Below, in pieces: positions 24,685 through 36,969 of a stretch of DNA of 64,000 bases. The position numbers were made by a program, and so were the translations under genes. The notes under the pieces are model-generated. The model made no database searches. It saw only the letters and a program-made list of their open reading frames with translations, and was not told the DNA's origin. Position 1 is the first letter of the stretch. The number at the start of each line of letters is the position of its first letter. Source of the stretch: Rhopalosiphum padi (Eukaryota; Arthropoda; Insecta; Hemiptera; Aphididae); the NCBI RefSeq assembly GCF_020882245.1, contig NC_083599.1:13818931-13882930 (forward strand), written 5' to 3'.

Positions 24685-24785
24685 ATTATATTATTATTGT
24701 TCTCGTTCGGAGCCGAGGTGAGAACACTGAGAACGGAAAGAAAACAATATAATAAACTGTGTTTTTGTTTGTTTGTTTTTTTTAG

Positions 24786-24816
<31 letters not shown>

Positions 24817-24830
24817 CGTGTGTGTGTATA
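24786..24830. repeat. (TA)n(TG)n compound microsatellite
   Basis: A TA run passes into TG repeats with one CG interruption. Confidence 0.95.
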
Positions 24831-27800
24831 ATGTATACAATATTATTATTTTATTTATTACACAGCAGTACTCTATTATAGGAAATGTGTGTAGCCGTAT
24901 ATAGTTTAAAACAGTCGCAACAATATATATAAGACCGTATTGACGTATCCTTTTGTCAAAATATTGTATTATAATAATAACATAATATAATATGCTGCAG
25001 TATACGAGTATACGATATTACATTAAACAGTATTGTCATTTTTATCGGTTCCATAAATCTAGACACTGCCCATAAGGCCATAACTAATGGCCCGAAACGT
25101 TATAATATTAGTGAAAACGCTAAGCACGCGCATGTAAAACACACTTCGGGAGATCATTCAAGTGAAACTGTTCCGACTGCATATTTATGATTATAATAAC
25201 GTCTCGTTCGCCAAAAATTTATCTATTTCTCATTTTATTATCAATTTATTCACTATAAAATCTACATTTTTTTCTTTTGCTTAAACCACTTACACATGCC
25301 ACATGTTGCTTGTCTACTCATTACTGCGTATAATATCATATCACCATGAATTGTATAATTTGTATTATATTATCTACTTTTTAATAATAAAACTATACCA
25401 CGAGCGATACCCGTTTGCGTATATTTACCCTTTTTGCGACTCGATGACGACATGACGTGCAAGTGCACAACTTAATTACGCATACAAATTATTAATACCT
25501 GCATTTAAATGACTCAAACATAGCGATTGCATACTGCGTAGGTACATAAATTATAGAAAAACTATGAATACTCAAAAAACTTACAAAGGGCACTGGCAAA
25601 ATGGCAACTCGTGTCTTGTTAACACCACACGTTCACTTAAAATAGGCATATAGAAATATATAATAACCCAAAGCGTAGCTGAATAATTATCACCTGCAAA
25701 AATTGTAACTCGATTATACTCGATTCAATTAATACGTGTATACTGCATATTATCGACATTTTTAAAATAAATCGTATCACTTACTGCATTGGGTACTACA
25801 AGTTACAATATTAGTCTAAATTGGGGATGAGATTTAATATTTCTACGCAAACGAATTGTTAGATTTACAGATAAAAATTGTGTACTGAACACAAACGATA
25901 GTATATCACCGCAATACCACGGAGTCACGGCATACAACCATAAGCCCATAAGCGTGCGCAGAATTTGAGTTCAGGGGCCATAGGGTTAACATATAATAGA
26001 TATATAACATGTATATATTGTTCCATAAATATTAATAATAACGATTTTAATTTATTTATCTTGGTCCATATCGGTACCTAGTACCTACATTTTAGTTTAT
26101 TTTTGGTTTTATTATGTTTACTATTACTATATAATTAATTTGGAAAATATCCTTATAATATATTATATGTGTAATAATAAATGTTTTGCGACTTGATATT
26201 ACACAAAATATCTGGGTGGTGAAGACAAAATTATAAATTATCTAAATGTTGTTCCTCATACTAAATAATATTGTCTCTGGTGATGTTATTAGAAATAGGT
26301 TTAGGGGTGGAAAAATATTAAAATGGTAAAAAATAAATCGTTATAATATGGTCATATTTTCATTGCGATTACACAATGTCTGCATCGCAAAAAAACTGTG
26401 AAGTTGAATTCAAATGTAATTAAGATAAAAGTTTTTATTCGCGTGTTATCAATTTGACTGTCGATAAACAAAGCGGCAAAGCATATATTAATGTTAAAAC
26501 ATATAATTCTTGTAAATATAGAAACTTTATACTAAAACTAAAAAAGTAAAAATAGAAAATATATACCTATGATGATAATGCTTGAGATCACATTTTTAAT
26601 TTTCATTGTGTTTTATAATTGATTTTCAGATTTGTATTCGTGACTGGTGCTTGTCTTAGTAATTTTAGGCATGGCTTCAAAAATAAATAGGTTTAGCGGT
26701 GCTGAATACAAGACAATTTAATTTGAATAAAATTATTCAAAAAACTATTTAAATAGTCACTATTTTCAAGTAAGTTAAATTAATATTGATTTATATTAAT
26801 TGTAAACTTATAATAATATTAAATTTGTAGAAACATTATTACTTATTAGTTAAATGTTTGTTGTTGTTGTTTTTTTTTTTTTTTTAAGAAGAAATTAAAT
26901 CTTATTTCTCTTACTCTAACCACCTAATGATTATATTAAATTATTCATATATAATAAACTGAAATTTAATCAACCATGTTTTCAGAAGAATTGAAGAGTT
27001 AGTCGTAACAAGACAAATGCTAATAATTTCCAAAGTTATAAAATCATAAATTTGTTGAATACCTACCTATTTTTATTTTAAAACCCATCGAAAACCGTTT
27101 TTCTGAACTAAATACTAGCTTCACCTATAACTATTTATAAAATGCGTTTGAATTTCATCAAGCCCTGTATGACTGTATGCCTATATCAACTGCCTACTAT
27201 TTAATAATACTTAAATAATATTTCTATGATCAACCACTTAAAATACTGTGATAGTTTAACTGTGATAAAATAACTAAGAAATATTATTTGTGTCGCTTAA
27301 ATATGTATAAAATACAAATACTACGCGTAATATACCATACTTGATCTTTACTTCTATATATTATTAAACCGTAAGTCAATTTCTTTAAACGGTATTGTTG
27401 TACCTGAAGTTTTATTAAACCGATTTGTATGATTTTGTTTAGTATGTACATAGTAAATCAGTAAATGTAAAAAAAGTATATTAACTAAAGTTATTAAGTT
27501 TTTAGAGTTATTAGTTTTCCATGAAGCTACTTAGCACATGCACATGCTCATACTATAACTCATACTCAATGTACTTTGCACCATCGTTTCAGCACGGGCT
27601 TTCTATTAATATCCAAATTAATTGACATTTTATGTTATTTTAAACACTCAACATCAATGTTATATATATATATATATAATATAATATACTTTTACATTGA
27701 TTTTTCCATTGTACGGCGTTTGTGGAAATATGTATATTATTATCTATTAATATTTTACATTAAATTCTTGGAAATAATAATAATACAATATACAAAAATA

Positions 27801-28950
27801 ATCTCATCCATGAAAATTGTTCCAACTTTCCAAGAAACACTGTTTAAAATAATTTAAGGCTGTTAAAAACAGGTCGTTTTTTCGTCATTTTTTCGTGCGT
27901 TTAGACTTTTAAAGTGTTTAAAGTTCCGATTTTAATTTTAAAAACATATTCGAATTCCTTATTCTCTTTTTACAATTACATAAAGCGTTCGGGGAACTCA
28001 CGCACACTAATAATCAGTTACAACACACACAGTTACACATAACTCACGATGGATATCGAATATTGCCTAAATACAACCCCTTAAAAATGGTATTTAAAAT
28101 TCTAATTATTCAACGAACCAGCAATAATGGCATCGAACAAACAAATCCATATTATAGTTTTAGTTATACACAAATTAGCAAATGTCCGTGTAAGTTCCAT
28201 TGACGAAATAGGTGAGGTGTCGTTGTATCAAGTTTATGTAGTAAACTATAAATGTGGTAGGTAGATATATTCAATATTCAAATAGCAAATAGTCTACCGT
28301 ATAAGCTGTAAACAGTTTTAAATTGTGGGAGCGATAAAATATAAAATAGTAAGAGATATAGAATTTTAAAAAGACAATTAAGATATTTTAAAATTTAAAT
28401 TGTAACAATTATTAACTATTCAAGATGTAATCCGTCGTACATAAACAGTGATCTATGTGCAATCTATACCTATGTAAATGTGCGAATTATTTTCTATAAA
28501 CAACAAATCTGCGGATTAAATATATTGTAATATTTTATCTTGACAACCGTCAACTATAAACATGTAGGGTACAATGCTCATGAGTTGATTTCGTTAATCA
28601 TCATTGTACTTATGTCGAACTACACATGAATTACGGTCGAAATATTGGCGAAATTTATCCAAAATTTGTTTTGGTTTTACAATATCCGAATAACCGATCG
28701 TTCGAAATAAAACTGCAAAGTGCATCAGTTATTTCAATTAATCGACAAAATATATTATGTTAGCGAGAAAAGTACTTCAAAAATTGCTCCCTTTTGAAAT
28801 ATTTATTATTGACTAAAAACGAAAAGAAAAATGCCATGCATTCTGCAGACAGCGTTGGTATTATGACAATAATTTATATTATATTTTGCACAAACATATA
28901 TGGAATACTATAAAGGTGGGTTTTTTGGAGAACCGTGCGGTAGTTTTTCG
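24831..28950. other. AT-rich intergenic or intronic DNA
   Basis: Apart from the transposon-like block at 25950-26002 there is only AT-rich sequence. The 93-codon frame at 27576-27857 is rich in Ile, Tyr and Phe and looks like chance. Confidence 0.5.
25950..26002. mobile_element. Possible transposon-end fragment
   Basis: CCATAAGCGTGCGCAGAATT followed by GAGTTCAGGGGCCATAGGG is a GC-rich block in AT-rich DNA. Its TGCGCA...GGGG layout resembles termini of abundant insect DNA-element relics. No partner end was located. Confidence 0.25.
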
Positions 28951-28959
28951 ATTAAAAAT

Positions 28960-29500
28960 AAAAAAATTACGTATCGTACGGTACAATGAAGCGGGAAACA
29001 TCCATCGCCGCCGCCGTTGACAATCATTCGTTTGTCGCCTGAGATGACAGCGCGAACGAAGACGATGACGAAGTAGAGTAATAGTCATTTGAAAAATGAA
29101 ATATTTCTGATGAAATGAAAATTTGAATAAGAGTTTTTATATTTATTTTCTCGCTTTCCACTCCTTCGGTGGCGGTGGTGTGATGATGGATTTCCATTTG
29201 CACGTACATCTCATTCGACCCTTTTATGAGGTTTTCTTTTTTAATATTATTATGATTATTGTGGTCGTCATCGTCGGTATACACGCGCCGAGTGCGACGA
29301 CGTCTGTGTGAAGCCCATTAAAAAAAAATAAGAGCATCATTCGGCGGAATTCACAGACGAAGACGACGCGTATAATAATAATATAATATATCACGTTATA
29401 ATATTATATCTTTATATATAATATATATATATCTGTAGGCCCGCGGGAGGCCTTTGCTTCGGTGACAAGCGAGGTTCACAATTTCGGAAGAGAGACCTCT
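28960..29500. promoter_or_regulatory. CpG-enriched island
   Basis: Contains CATCGCCGCCGCCGTTGACA, GCGCCGAGTGCGACGACG and GCCCGCGGGAGGCC. GAT/GAC-rich stretches generate overlapping short frames on both strands, none convincing. A second small CpG patch lies at 29635-29660. Candidate regulatory or 5' exon sequence by composition. Confidence 0.27.
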
Positions 29501-29760
29501 TCAATAGTAAATATATTATTATTATTATTATTACGAAATAAATACGCTCGTCTGTCACTCACCGGCTGATAAATTATTATTATCAACGCGTATTATATTA
29601 TTATATAACGCATAAGATTATAATCATTATTATTGTCGTCGTCAGCGCCGTCGTATACATACCTAATAATAATATAATGCATACATATTATTATATTTAT
29701 ATTATATTATAATGTGATGTATAGCGCCACCGTTACTAACCGCGATCACGCGAATATTTA

Positions 29761-30512
29761 CAGAGTGATTCACAGACTATGTCTTTAATAATGCTGTAAA
29801 TCCAAACTAAAAATCTGATTTCTGATTATATACTTTTTACCATATTTTTAACTCTTGAGATTTTTTTATTCCTTTTAAGGATTGTCTTTTGGCGATACAG
29901 GCTTCTGTTTTTCAAATGAAAACTACCTACCCTTTTTTACTTAAATTATTCAACGGATGATTAATAAGATAATTGTTATGCAAGTACCTACAGGCTATTT
30001 AGTATTTACTATAGGTTTTTTATAAACACTTATTAGAAAAATATACAATCTGTAACAATAGTAACAATAAGCATATGAGTGTATAAGAAAAAAAAGAATA
30101 CAACACTCGAACGCGATAGTATAAGTACATCTAAATTTAAATTTGAATAAGTAGCTTCCGATGTACTAAGCTTTAGCATTATAGCTATATAGTAATTATT
30201 CTCGGTATAAAATGTTTAGAAACTATACTCCTATGAATTTTGATTTAGAAACATTGACATTAAAAAAAAAATCTACTGAATACTTTAAATAATTTAAAAT
30301 ACAAAAAGGTGGTACTCATTTAAAAAACAGAAGTTTGTATCATCATAGGACACTCTTTAAAGAATTAAATAATGGTACATGAAGTCTCAAGTATTCAAAA
30401 ATATGGTCTTAAAGTATATTTTAGAATTCCAAAAAACAAATTTTGAATAACTGAATTATCGATGATTTGAAGAAAAAATTGGGGATGAGCGCATTTTTAG
30501 TAAATCACTGTG
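29761..30512. mobile_element. Long-TIR element, 752 bp, TA target site
   Basis: The ends CAGAGTGATTCAC and GTAAATCACTGTG are inverted, and both are flanked by TA. The similarity continues inward. ACCATATTTTTAACTCTTGA (from about 29840) and the CTTCTGTTTTTCAAATGA block (from about 29903) recur inverted on the right side as ACCATATTTTTGAATACTTG and CTTCTGTTTTTTAAATGAG within 30300-30430. The arms therefore span over 200 bp each. This is a non-autonomous, foldback-capable element, most likely Tc1/mariner-type by its TA site. Confidence 0.65.
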
Positions 30513-33500
30513 TATTATACTATTCTTTAATATTATTATTAAAGATAGGATATGCATAAAAATCATACATCACATACATACACACCCGCACTAGCTCTTT
30601 AATAATAATATTTTTATAGTACCCAGGTACTATACGTCTTTATTCAACGCACTTACCTACTCTTTTTTCCTCGTGCGAAATACACACATAGTTTAAACAG
30701 ACACATGCAACACAATAGAATAATACTCATAAATGACACAATGTACGATACATATCGATAGTGAATGATATATCCCGCGAGATTACCTAGCTTACCTATT
30801 GTGGCCTTTAAACGTCTCAAATAATATTAATTGTAATCAAATAATAATATAATAATTGTAATACAAATTATTTATCAATGTGGTTATTATCGATTCCGCG
30901 CATGCACTGTTTTTATATGTTTTCATTTCAAGCGCACGCCGTGTTATACATTGTTGTAATATACCATTATATGTGTGATGCTGTGTGTCGTGTGGCTTGT
31001 CGTACGCTATTATACACCGAACTCGTTATTGTCAACTAATAACTATTATATTGCCAAGCTGATCAGCTCGACTATATCGTTAACATTTCTATTTTGGTAT
31101 AATTATCTCGTCACTCGATACTTATTGAGACTTTGGGAGGGATATTATATAGCGTAGACGAGTTGGTAATTACAAATTATGAAGTACTTCTTCTTCATAT
31201 AATTTTCATCGTACTTTATACTTGAAAATTGAAAGTTTTAATAAAATTATGAACAATGTTATGTTAGTGTCTGAATAATTGTATTTAAAAAAAGAATAAT
31301 TCTGCATGAAACTATATTGTATATACTACCTATATATTATGTTAATTATTAAAATTAATAGAAGAGGTGGAAATCATATTTAAAAAACAACCAGCTATAG
31401 GTCACTCACCTCGATGCAGGATAGTTGTGTACTAGTAAGTTAGTAGGTATACCTAATATTTCGTTAAATTCGAACGCTATAATTTATTAATGTTGCATTT
31501 TTATGTTTTGAAAACGATTTTTATTTCTAATCTATATAATATTATTATTAGTGAGATTTGAGAAAAAAAATAACGTTTACACTATTTCCACGTTTGTATA
31601 TATGTAACTATACTAGGTACTTGGATTTTGTCAAATACTATATATGTACAAAACATTATTTTTTAATTTTTTGAAATCGTTTAAATATAAATAATATAAG
31701 AGTATGTACATATACACAGGAGATTTCATTACTTGTTTGAGGTTTTAAACTATTGAAAAATAAAAAATACCCCCTATAGACTATAGACTATAGAGGGTAT
31801 ATAATATACGATTTATAGAAACCCGTAGAATAGAACAACTTTATAATACGAGTACATTGTATAAGGGCGATTATCTGCACGGCTATATTTTTGTGCTCAC
31901 ATCCCAACAAAATAAGTCATTCCAGAAAAAAATTTAAAAAAAAAAATCACAATCGGACTACTAAGAAACAGATCAGAAATCAATGTATGGTTGCCGTTTC
32001 GGAGATTACTTCAAAACAACGTATACACTAAGATGACATTGTTATAAGTGAGAGAGTACTCGTATACAGAATTCCAACTGTCTATAAATTCAATAAATAC
32101 AAAAAAAGACTTATTTTGCGGATGAATTTATGTTATTTATGTACCTTCTATGTATAAAAAAAAACCGTTCGTAAAAGGCCCGTTATTCTCTCCTTCAGAT
32201 TATTATTATTATTATTATTAATACACCGTTTGTTCATTATAGTCCCGCAGAGTTCCGAAGATTTGTCCCGACAACTCCGACAAAAAATTATCGGCGTATG
32301 TGATTACGATTTAGACAATGTCCTACAATACCAGCGGTAGGTAAAAGTACCGACTATATGCCGACCGGATACGCTCTATACGTGCGCGAAGATAATGGCT
32401 AAGTGTTGGAGTAGAAACGGAATGCGATTCTTAACAACCAGCAACAACGTCTACACAATAGGACATTGACAATATACGTTTAAATAGATATACACGAAGG
32501 ATCTCGATGAGTGTGTTATTTTTTTGTATTATTTTACTGTAGGTATTTGTACGTTCGGTCAAAGGCGATATGCCGACTAAATTGTACTTATTTCTTACCG
32601 ACCAGGATTTTCCCCGAAACGTTGTACGACCACATTGACTGGTATTATATCGGATTATATATATTATATATACCTATACTGTTATATAAATGGTTTTGTA
32701 CTTTTGTCGATAGATTTTCCTCGCCACCGGCAGTTCCCTAGTATAATCCTGGATCTTTTTATTTATTTTTTTATTGGACGCAACAGTAGTAACAATATTG
32801 TTATTAGAACGTGCTGTTTTCAATTACTAACAACATTTACATTTTATTTTGTTTTGTTACATTTTGATTCTATGTATGTCCTTTATCTACAATTATTATA
32901 ATAATATATTCAAGCCGGTTAAACAGTAGAAAATAAAATTATACAATTATTATGATTAATATATAAAAAAAACTGTTGTTCGTTTTCCCAATTACTTAAT
33001 GCATACTGCTGAAAACGCTGTCACAATAAAATATTTACAAAATATGTGTAGTCGAATATTTTACAGTAAATGTGCATAAATTTAATTTTAGTTACGTGAT
33101 TATTAAGACGAACTCGAAATCTCTCGAATGCAAAATGCTGGAATATATATATGGATTATAAGGGATTTAAGCAATTGATAAATGGATGAAATAAATTTAT
33201 GTAGTCGTTGTAAAAATACATTTTTATTATAAAAATAAAAATAGTGATACTGAATTCCACGATTAAAAAAATGTTTATGTTAATAGACGATAGTTATAAA
33301 TTTATAATTATTTAAACATACATTCAAATTTTATTAAATAGTTACCTATAAGTTATAGTGTTTGACTGTATATAGTACAACACTACAAACTAATTTATAA
33401 ATATCGAAAATAATTACGCCTTGGTTACTCCTAAGTCCAAGTTAATAATACCTATAATTAATTGCTAATTGGTACATTAAAGTTAAACGTACTTCATAAA

Positions 33501-35040
33501 TAATTAATACATATTTTATCGATGTCACTTTTTATTCAAATTAATGAAAACAATATAACGTGAACTGAGAGTCTGAGAATATAATCATTAAATGGTTACT
33601 AAGTTTATATTATAAATATAAATTATTAGACCTACAAAGTATGTAACTACAACTATATGATAATGTTAGGTACTCTGTTGCCTTTATCGTTAAAAGTGTA
33701 AGTACGTTATAACTTCATTGGTAACATAGAAAAGGGTATATATATAGTTTTATATTTATTAAAGTTTCCCTGGCAGTTAGTCATCTAAACTTATTGTGAA
33801 TAGAAATTACATATTTTTAACGTTTGGAAAATAGATGACAATTTAATAGTATCATAAGTCAGTAAGGATAATAATTTTACAGTGTTTAAAATGTACTATG
33901 TTTTAACTTTAATATTAGAACCAATATATTTAGGTTTTAATATTTAAAATTATTAAGATAATACAATTATAGTATAGAAGGTCGTATGTGCAACCACACT
34001 TGAGTTGGCTTACATTATAAGGTGGGTCACTTAGTTTGTAGTATTTCGCACTGCTAACAGAATTTATGTGATTGAAAAAGTTGATCGCTAATTTTTTTAT
34101 GTACGTAGGTTTTTTCCTTTATGAAGCGCGCAGCATTATTTACAAACCATGTAGCATTAAATATTGTCCTCTGAACTTTGGATTGAAATACTTGTATTTC
34201 AAAAGGGTAAATAAAACTATTATATAAATAATTACTTTTCAAGTTTATTTATTATGCGAAATGATTTTTTAAATAATATTCTATGTATTCAGTTAATAAA
34301 TAATTTGAATTGAATAGGATATTTAAAAATTAAAATGAATTACATATTATTATTATATCGATTGTGTAAGGTATAAGGGTTCAAGCCACAAAACACTAAA
34401 AAAGTTATTTTTAACAACTTTACTATATTAGACTATATAATATGACCACATAATTATTATATGAACGATTTTATTCTATTTAGCATTTAAGCAATCAATA
34501 TAAGAAATAATTTAAAAAATATAGACGCCATGTAACCGCATTATTCATACGTATAAAATTGACTATAAATAGTATTATCAAGTTATACGTTTTGACTTTT
34601 AAATTTTAAGAAAAATTATTATTCGCATTTGATTTCTATATGTAAAATAAATGTATTTAACGTATACATTGTACAATATATTCCCACAGCTTTTCAACGG
34701 CACAATTATATAGTAATAATAGTATAGTATATATTATATATATAATATATATTATTATATTATATTATATTATATTATATTATTATATTATTATTATTAT
34801 TATTATTTATTTTTTATATAGTATTTTATTATTATATGTATTTATACGGTTTATAAATAGTTTAATAATACATGAAAATTTTTTTCTAACGATGGTTTTT
34901 CAACATATTATGTGCTATAATAATGTATTATAAAAAGTTTCTAATTTTTATGCATTTGTACTTATCGTTTAAAAACAATAATTTTGACAATGTAATATAC
35001 CTAAGCGTTTTATGATACTATAGTAGTAATATATATAATA
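30513..35040. other. AT-rich DNA between the long-TIR element and tubulin
   Basis: Mostly AT-rich. A moderately CpG-enriched patch at 32200-32480 (GTCCCGCAGAGTTCCGAAG, GCCGACCGGATACGC) follows a (TTA)n run at 32200-32220 and could be regulatory. The AT-only tract is at 34721-34810. No credible gene. Confidence 0.45.
34721..34810. repeat. (TATAT/TATTA)n AT-only tract
   Basis: About 90 bases made almost solely of A and T in TATTA, ATTAT and ATT units, lying about 480 bases beyond the tubulin stop codon. Confidence 0.9.
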
Positions 35041-35051
35041 AGAAGAGATCA

Positions 35052-35067
35052 TTTTTTTTTTTTTATT
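35052..35067 (-). other. A-run with embedded AATAAA downstream of tubulin
   Basis: The plus strand has a run of 13 T (35052-35064) followed by ATT, so the gene strand reads AATAAA running into an A-tract, about 225 bases past the stop codon. It could be the decayed poly(A) of a retrocopied transcript using a distal signal, which would fit the lack of introns. It could equally be one of the many A/T runs in this region. No flanking target duplication was recognised. Confidence 0.2.
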
Positions 35068-35227
35068 AAGAAAAATCAATTTTCGTGGGCAACTTCTAAT
35101 ACAACCTTAATTGCAAATTAATAAATTATTTTAAATTGATCACTTTTCCCTATTTTCGTGCATAAATAGGTAGCATAATAATAAAGCATCATGTATACGA
35201 AATGGTATAAAAGTTTAAAAATCTCGT

Positions 35228-35233
35228 TTTATT
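35228..35233 (-). terminator. Poly(A) signal AATAAA of the alpha-tubulin gene
   Basis: The plus strand reads TTTATT here, which is AATAAA on the gene strand, with 59 bases between it and the stop codon. It is the first canonical signal downstream, so a short 3' UTR is likely. The exact cleavage site cannot be read from sequence. Confidence 0.65.
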
Positions 35234-35292
35234 CGCGTATCACGGTTAAAATATATGTGTAAAAATGAATCACGTGGTTGGAAATCGGCCGT

Positions 35293-36762
35293 TTAGATTT
35301 CCGTGATCATGGGGGGTTCGAAGTCGCCTTGCAAGAAATTCGTGCGGCCGGATCGTTCGGCCAGTCCCCGGAACTCAGTGGCCGTCTTATCGGCCGGCGT
35401 GGCGTCGGGCTTGACATTTGCGTTGGGCACCAGTTCCCTGTAATCGTGCCGCAGGACCTCGATGTTCTCCCGGGCCTGGCTGAAGTCGTCCTTCTCCATG
35501 CCCTCGCTCTCGTACCAGTGGATGAACGCCCGTTTGCGGAACATCAGGTCGAACTTCTGGCACAGGCGCGTCCACGCGCTCGCTATGGCCGTCGTGTTGG
35601 ACATCATGCACACGGCCCGGCCGCCGCCCACCAGCTCGTCGTCGGGCGACACGGCGGGCACGGGCGGCCGGCAGTTGATGCCCACCTTGAACCCGGTCGG
35701 ACACCACTCGACGAACTCCAGGCGTTTGGTGTCGCGGATGTTCCGTATGGCGTGGTTTATGTCCTTTGCCACCACGTCGCCGCGGTACAGCATGCAGCAC
35801 GCGATGTACTTGCCGGCGGCGCACTCGGAGTCGCTCAGCTTGAACAGCTGGTTGCCGGGCTCGAAGCACGCGGCCGTCAGGTCCAGGATCGGCGGCCGCT
35901 GGTGCGCGGACCGCTGGGCGGACGCGAACGGCGCGTACGCCAGCAGCGGGAAATGGACGCGCGGGAACGGCACCAGGTTGGTCTGGAACTCGTTGATGTC
36001 CACATTGAGCGTGCCCGGGAACCGCAGCGACGCGGTGATGGACGACACCACCTGGCTGATGATCCGGTTCAGGTTGTGGTACATGGGCCGTTCCACGTCC
36101 AGCTTGCCGGCGCTGATGTCGTAGATCGCCTCGTTGTCCACCATGAACGCGCAGTCGGTCGTGTCCAGCGTCTTGTGCGACACGAGCAGCGCGTTGTACG
36201 GCTCCACCACGGCCGTGGACACCTTGGGCGCGGGGTACACGAGCACTTCCAGGTTGCTCTTCTTCGCGTAGTCCTGGCGCAGGCTCTCCGACACCAGGCT
36301 GGTCATGCCCGACCCCGTGCCGCCGCCCATCGAGTGGAACACGATGAACCCCTGCACGCCCTCGCTGGACTCGGCGAACAGCCGGATGCCCTCCAGCACC
36401 TGGTCCAGGTACTCCCGGCCCTCCGTGTGGTAGCCGCGCGCGAAGTTGTTGGCCGCGTCCTCCTTGCCGGATATCAGCTGGTCCGGGTGGTACAGCCCGC
36501 GGTCCGGCCCCGACCGGATCTGATCGACCACCGTCGGCTCCAGGTCGACCATGACCGTCCGCGGTATGTACTTGCCGGCCACCGTTTCCTTGTAGAACGT
36601 CGAGTGTTCCGCCGGGCACGCTTCGTTGGCCACCGGCGTGGTCAGACACCCGTCCCGGCCGATGCCGTGCTCCATCCCGTACAGGTTCCACACCGCGTTG
36701 CCCATCTGCACGCCGGCCTGTCCAATGTGCACGGTGATCACTTGACGTTTTTGGCTTTCCAT
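35293..36762 (-). CDS. Divergent single-exon alpha-tubulin, complete, 489 aa
   Basis: Predicted alpha-tubulin, the GTP-binding partner of beta-tubulin in microtubules. The frame runs uninterrupted from ATG to TAA. Seen: GQAGVQMGN at residues 14-22, GKEDAANNFARG at 99-110, the tubulin signature GGGTGSG at 146-152, and VVEPYN at 185-190. Nucleotide contacts equivalent to alpha Glu183, Asn206, Tyr224 and Asn228 are present as E187, N210, Y228 and N232. The catalytic Glu254 equivalent is E258, so hydrolysis of the beta-tubulin GTP should be intact. Oddities: the N-terminus is MESQKRQ rather than MREC and is four residues longer. Lys40 is Val44. The loop before KYIACC is three residues longer, and the S9-S10 loop is two longer. 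After HDY (439-441) a tail of 48 residues of mixed charge ends in MITEI instead of an acidic tail ending in Tyr. Third codon positions are overwhelmingly G or C. The start has G at -3 and G at +4. Alpha identity is certain; the orthologue is not assignable by eye. Confidence 0.96.
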   Translation of the reverse strand: MESQKRQVITVHIGQAGVQMGNAVWNLYGMEHGIGRDGCLTTPVANEACPAEHSTFYKETVAGKYIPRTVMVDLEPTVVDQIRSGPDRGLYHPDQLISGKEDAANNFARGYHTEGREYLDQVLEGIRLFAESSEGVQGFIVFHSMGGGTGSGMTSLVSESLRQDYAKKSNLEVLVYPAPKVSTAVVEPYNALLVSHKTLDTTDCAFMVDNEAIYDISAGKLDVERPMYHNLNRIISQVVSSITASLRFPGTLNVDINEFQTNLVPFPRVHFPLLAYAPFASAQRSAHQRPPILDLTAACFEPGNQLFKLSDSECAAGKYIACCMLYRGDVVAKDINHAIRNIRDTKRLEFVEWCPTGFKVGINCRPPVPAVSPDDELVGGGRAVCMMSNTTAIASAWTRLCQKFDLMFRKRAFIHWYESEGMEKDDFSQARENIEVLRHDYRELVPNANVKPDATPADKTATEFRGLAERSGRTNFLQGDFEPPMITEI

Positions 36763-36960
36763 GTCTTCGTTGTCGTCGTTATTATTTGTATTATTATTGC
36801 ACGGGTGCCGTTCGGGTGTATCTGTAGGCGTCCGTTGTCCGCTGTATGATTGTCGATAATATTATAGAGGTCGATGTGTCGTGTCTTGTGGGCGCGGTTC
36901 GCGTGTCGTTCGTGTGTTCTCGAATTTGGGGTGTCGACTAATAAAATATATTCGTATAGA
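36763..36960 (-). promoter_or_regulatory. Probable 5' UTR and core promoter of alpha-tubulin
   Basis: This stretch directly upstream of the start codon is richer in CpG than the flanks beyond 36960. It contains TATA-like words on the gene strand at about 36861-36866 and 36944-36952. No convincing splice acceptor lies close to the ATG, so the gene is probably intronless at least in its coding part. TSS placement is inference. Confidence 0.35.
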
Positions 36961-36969
36961 ATTTACAGG

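Noticed and set aside
35462..36124. 220-codon plus-strand frame
   Set aside because: Another antisense shadow inside tubulin.
35387..36691. 434-codon minus-strand frame in another register
   Set aside because: A shadow of tubulin caused by G/C-rich codons; its Arg/Gly/Pro-rich translation has no family features.
35278..36849. 523-codon plus-strand frame as a gene
   Set aside because: It is exactly in register with and antisense to the alpha-tubulin gene and is explained by that gene's avoidance of TTA, CTA and TCA. No domain is visible.
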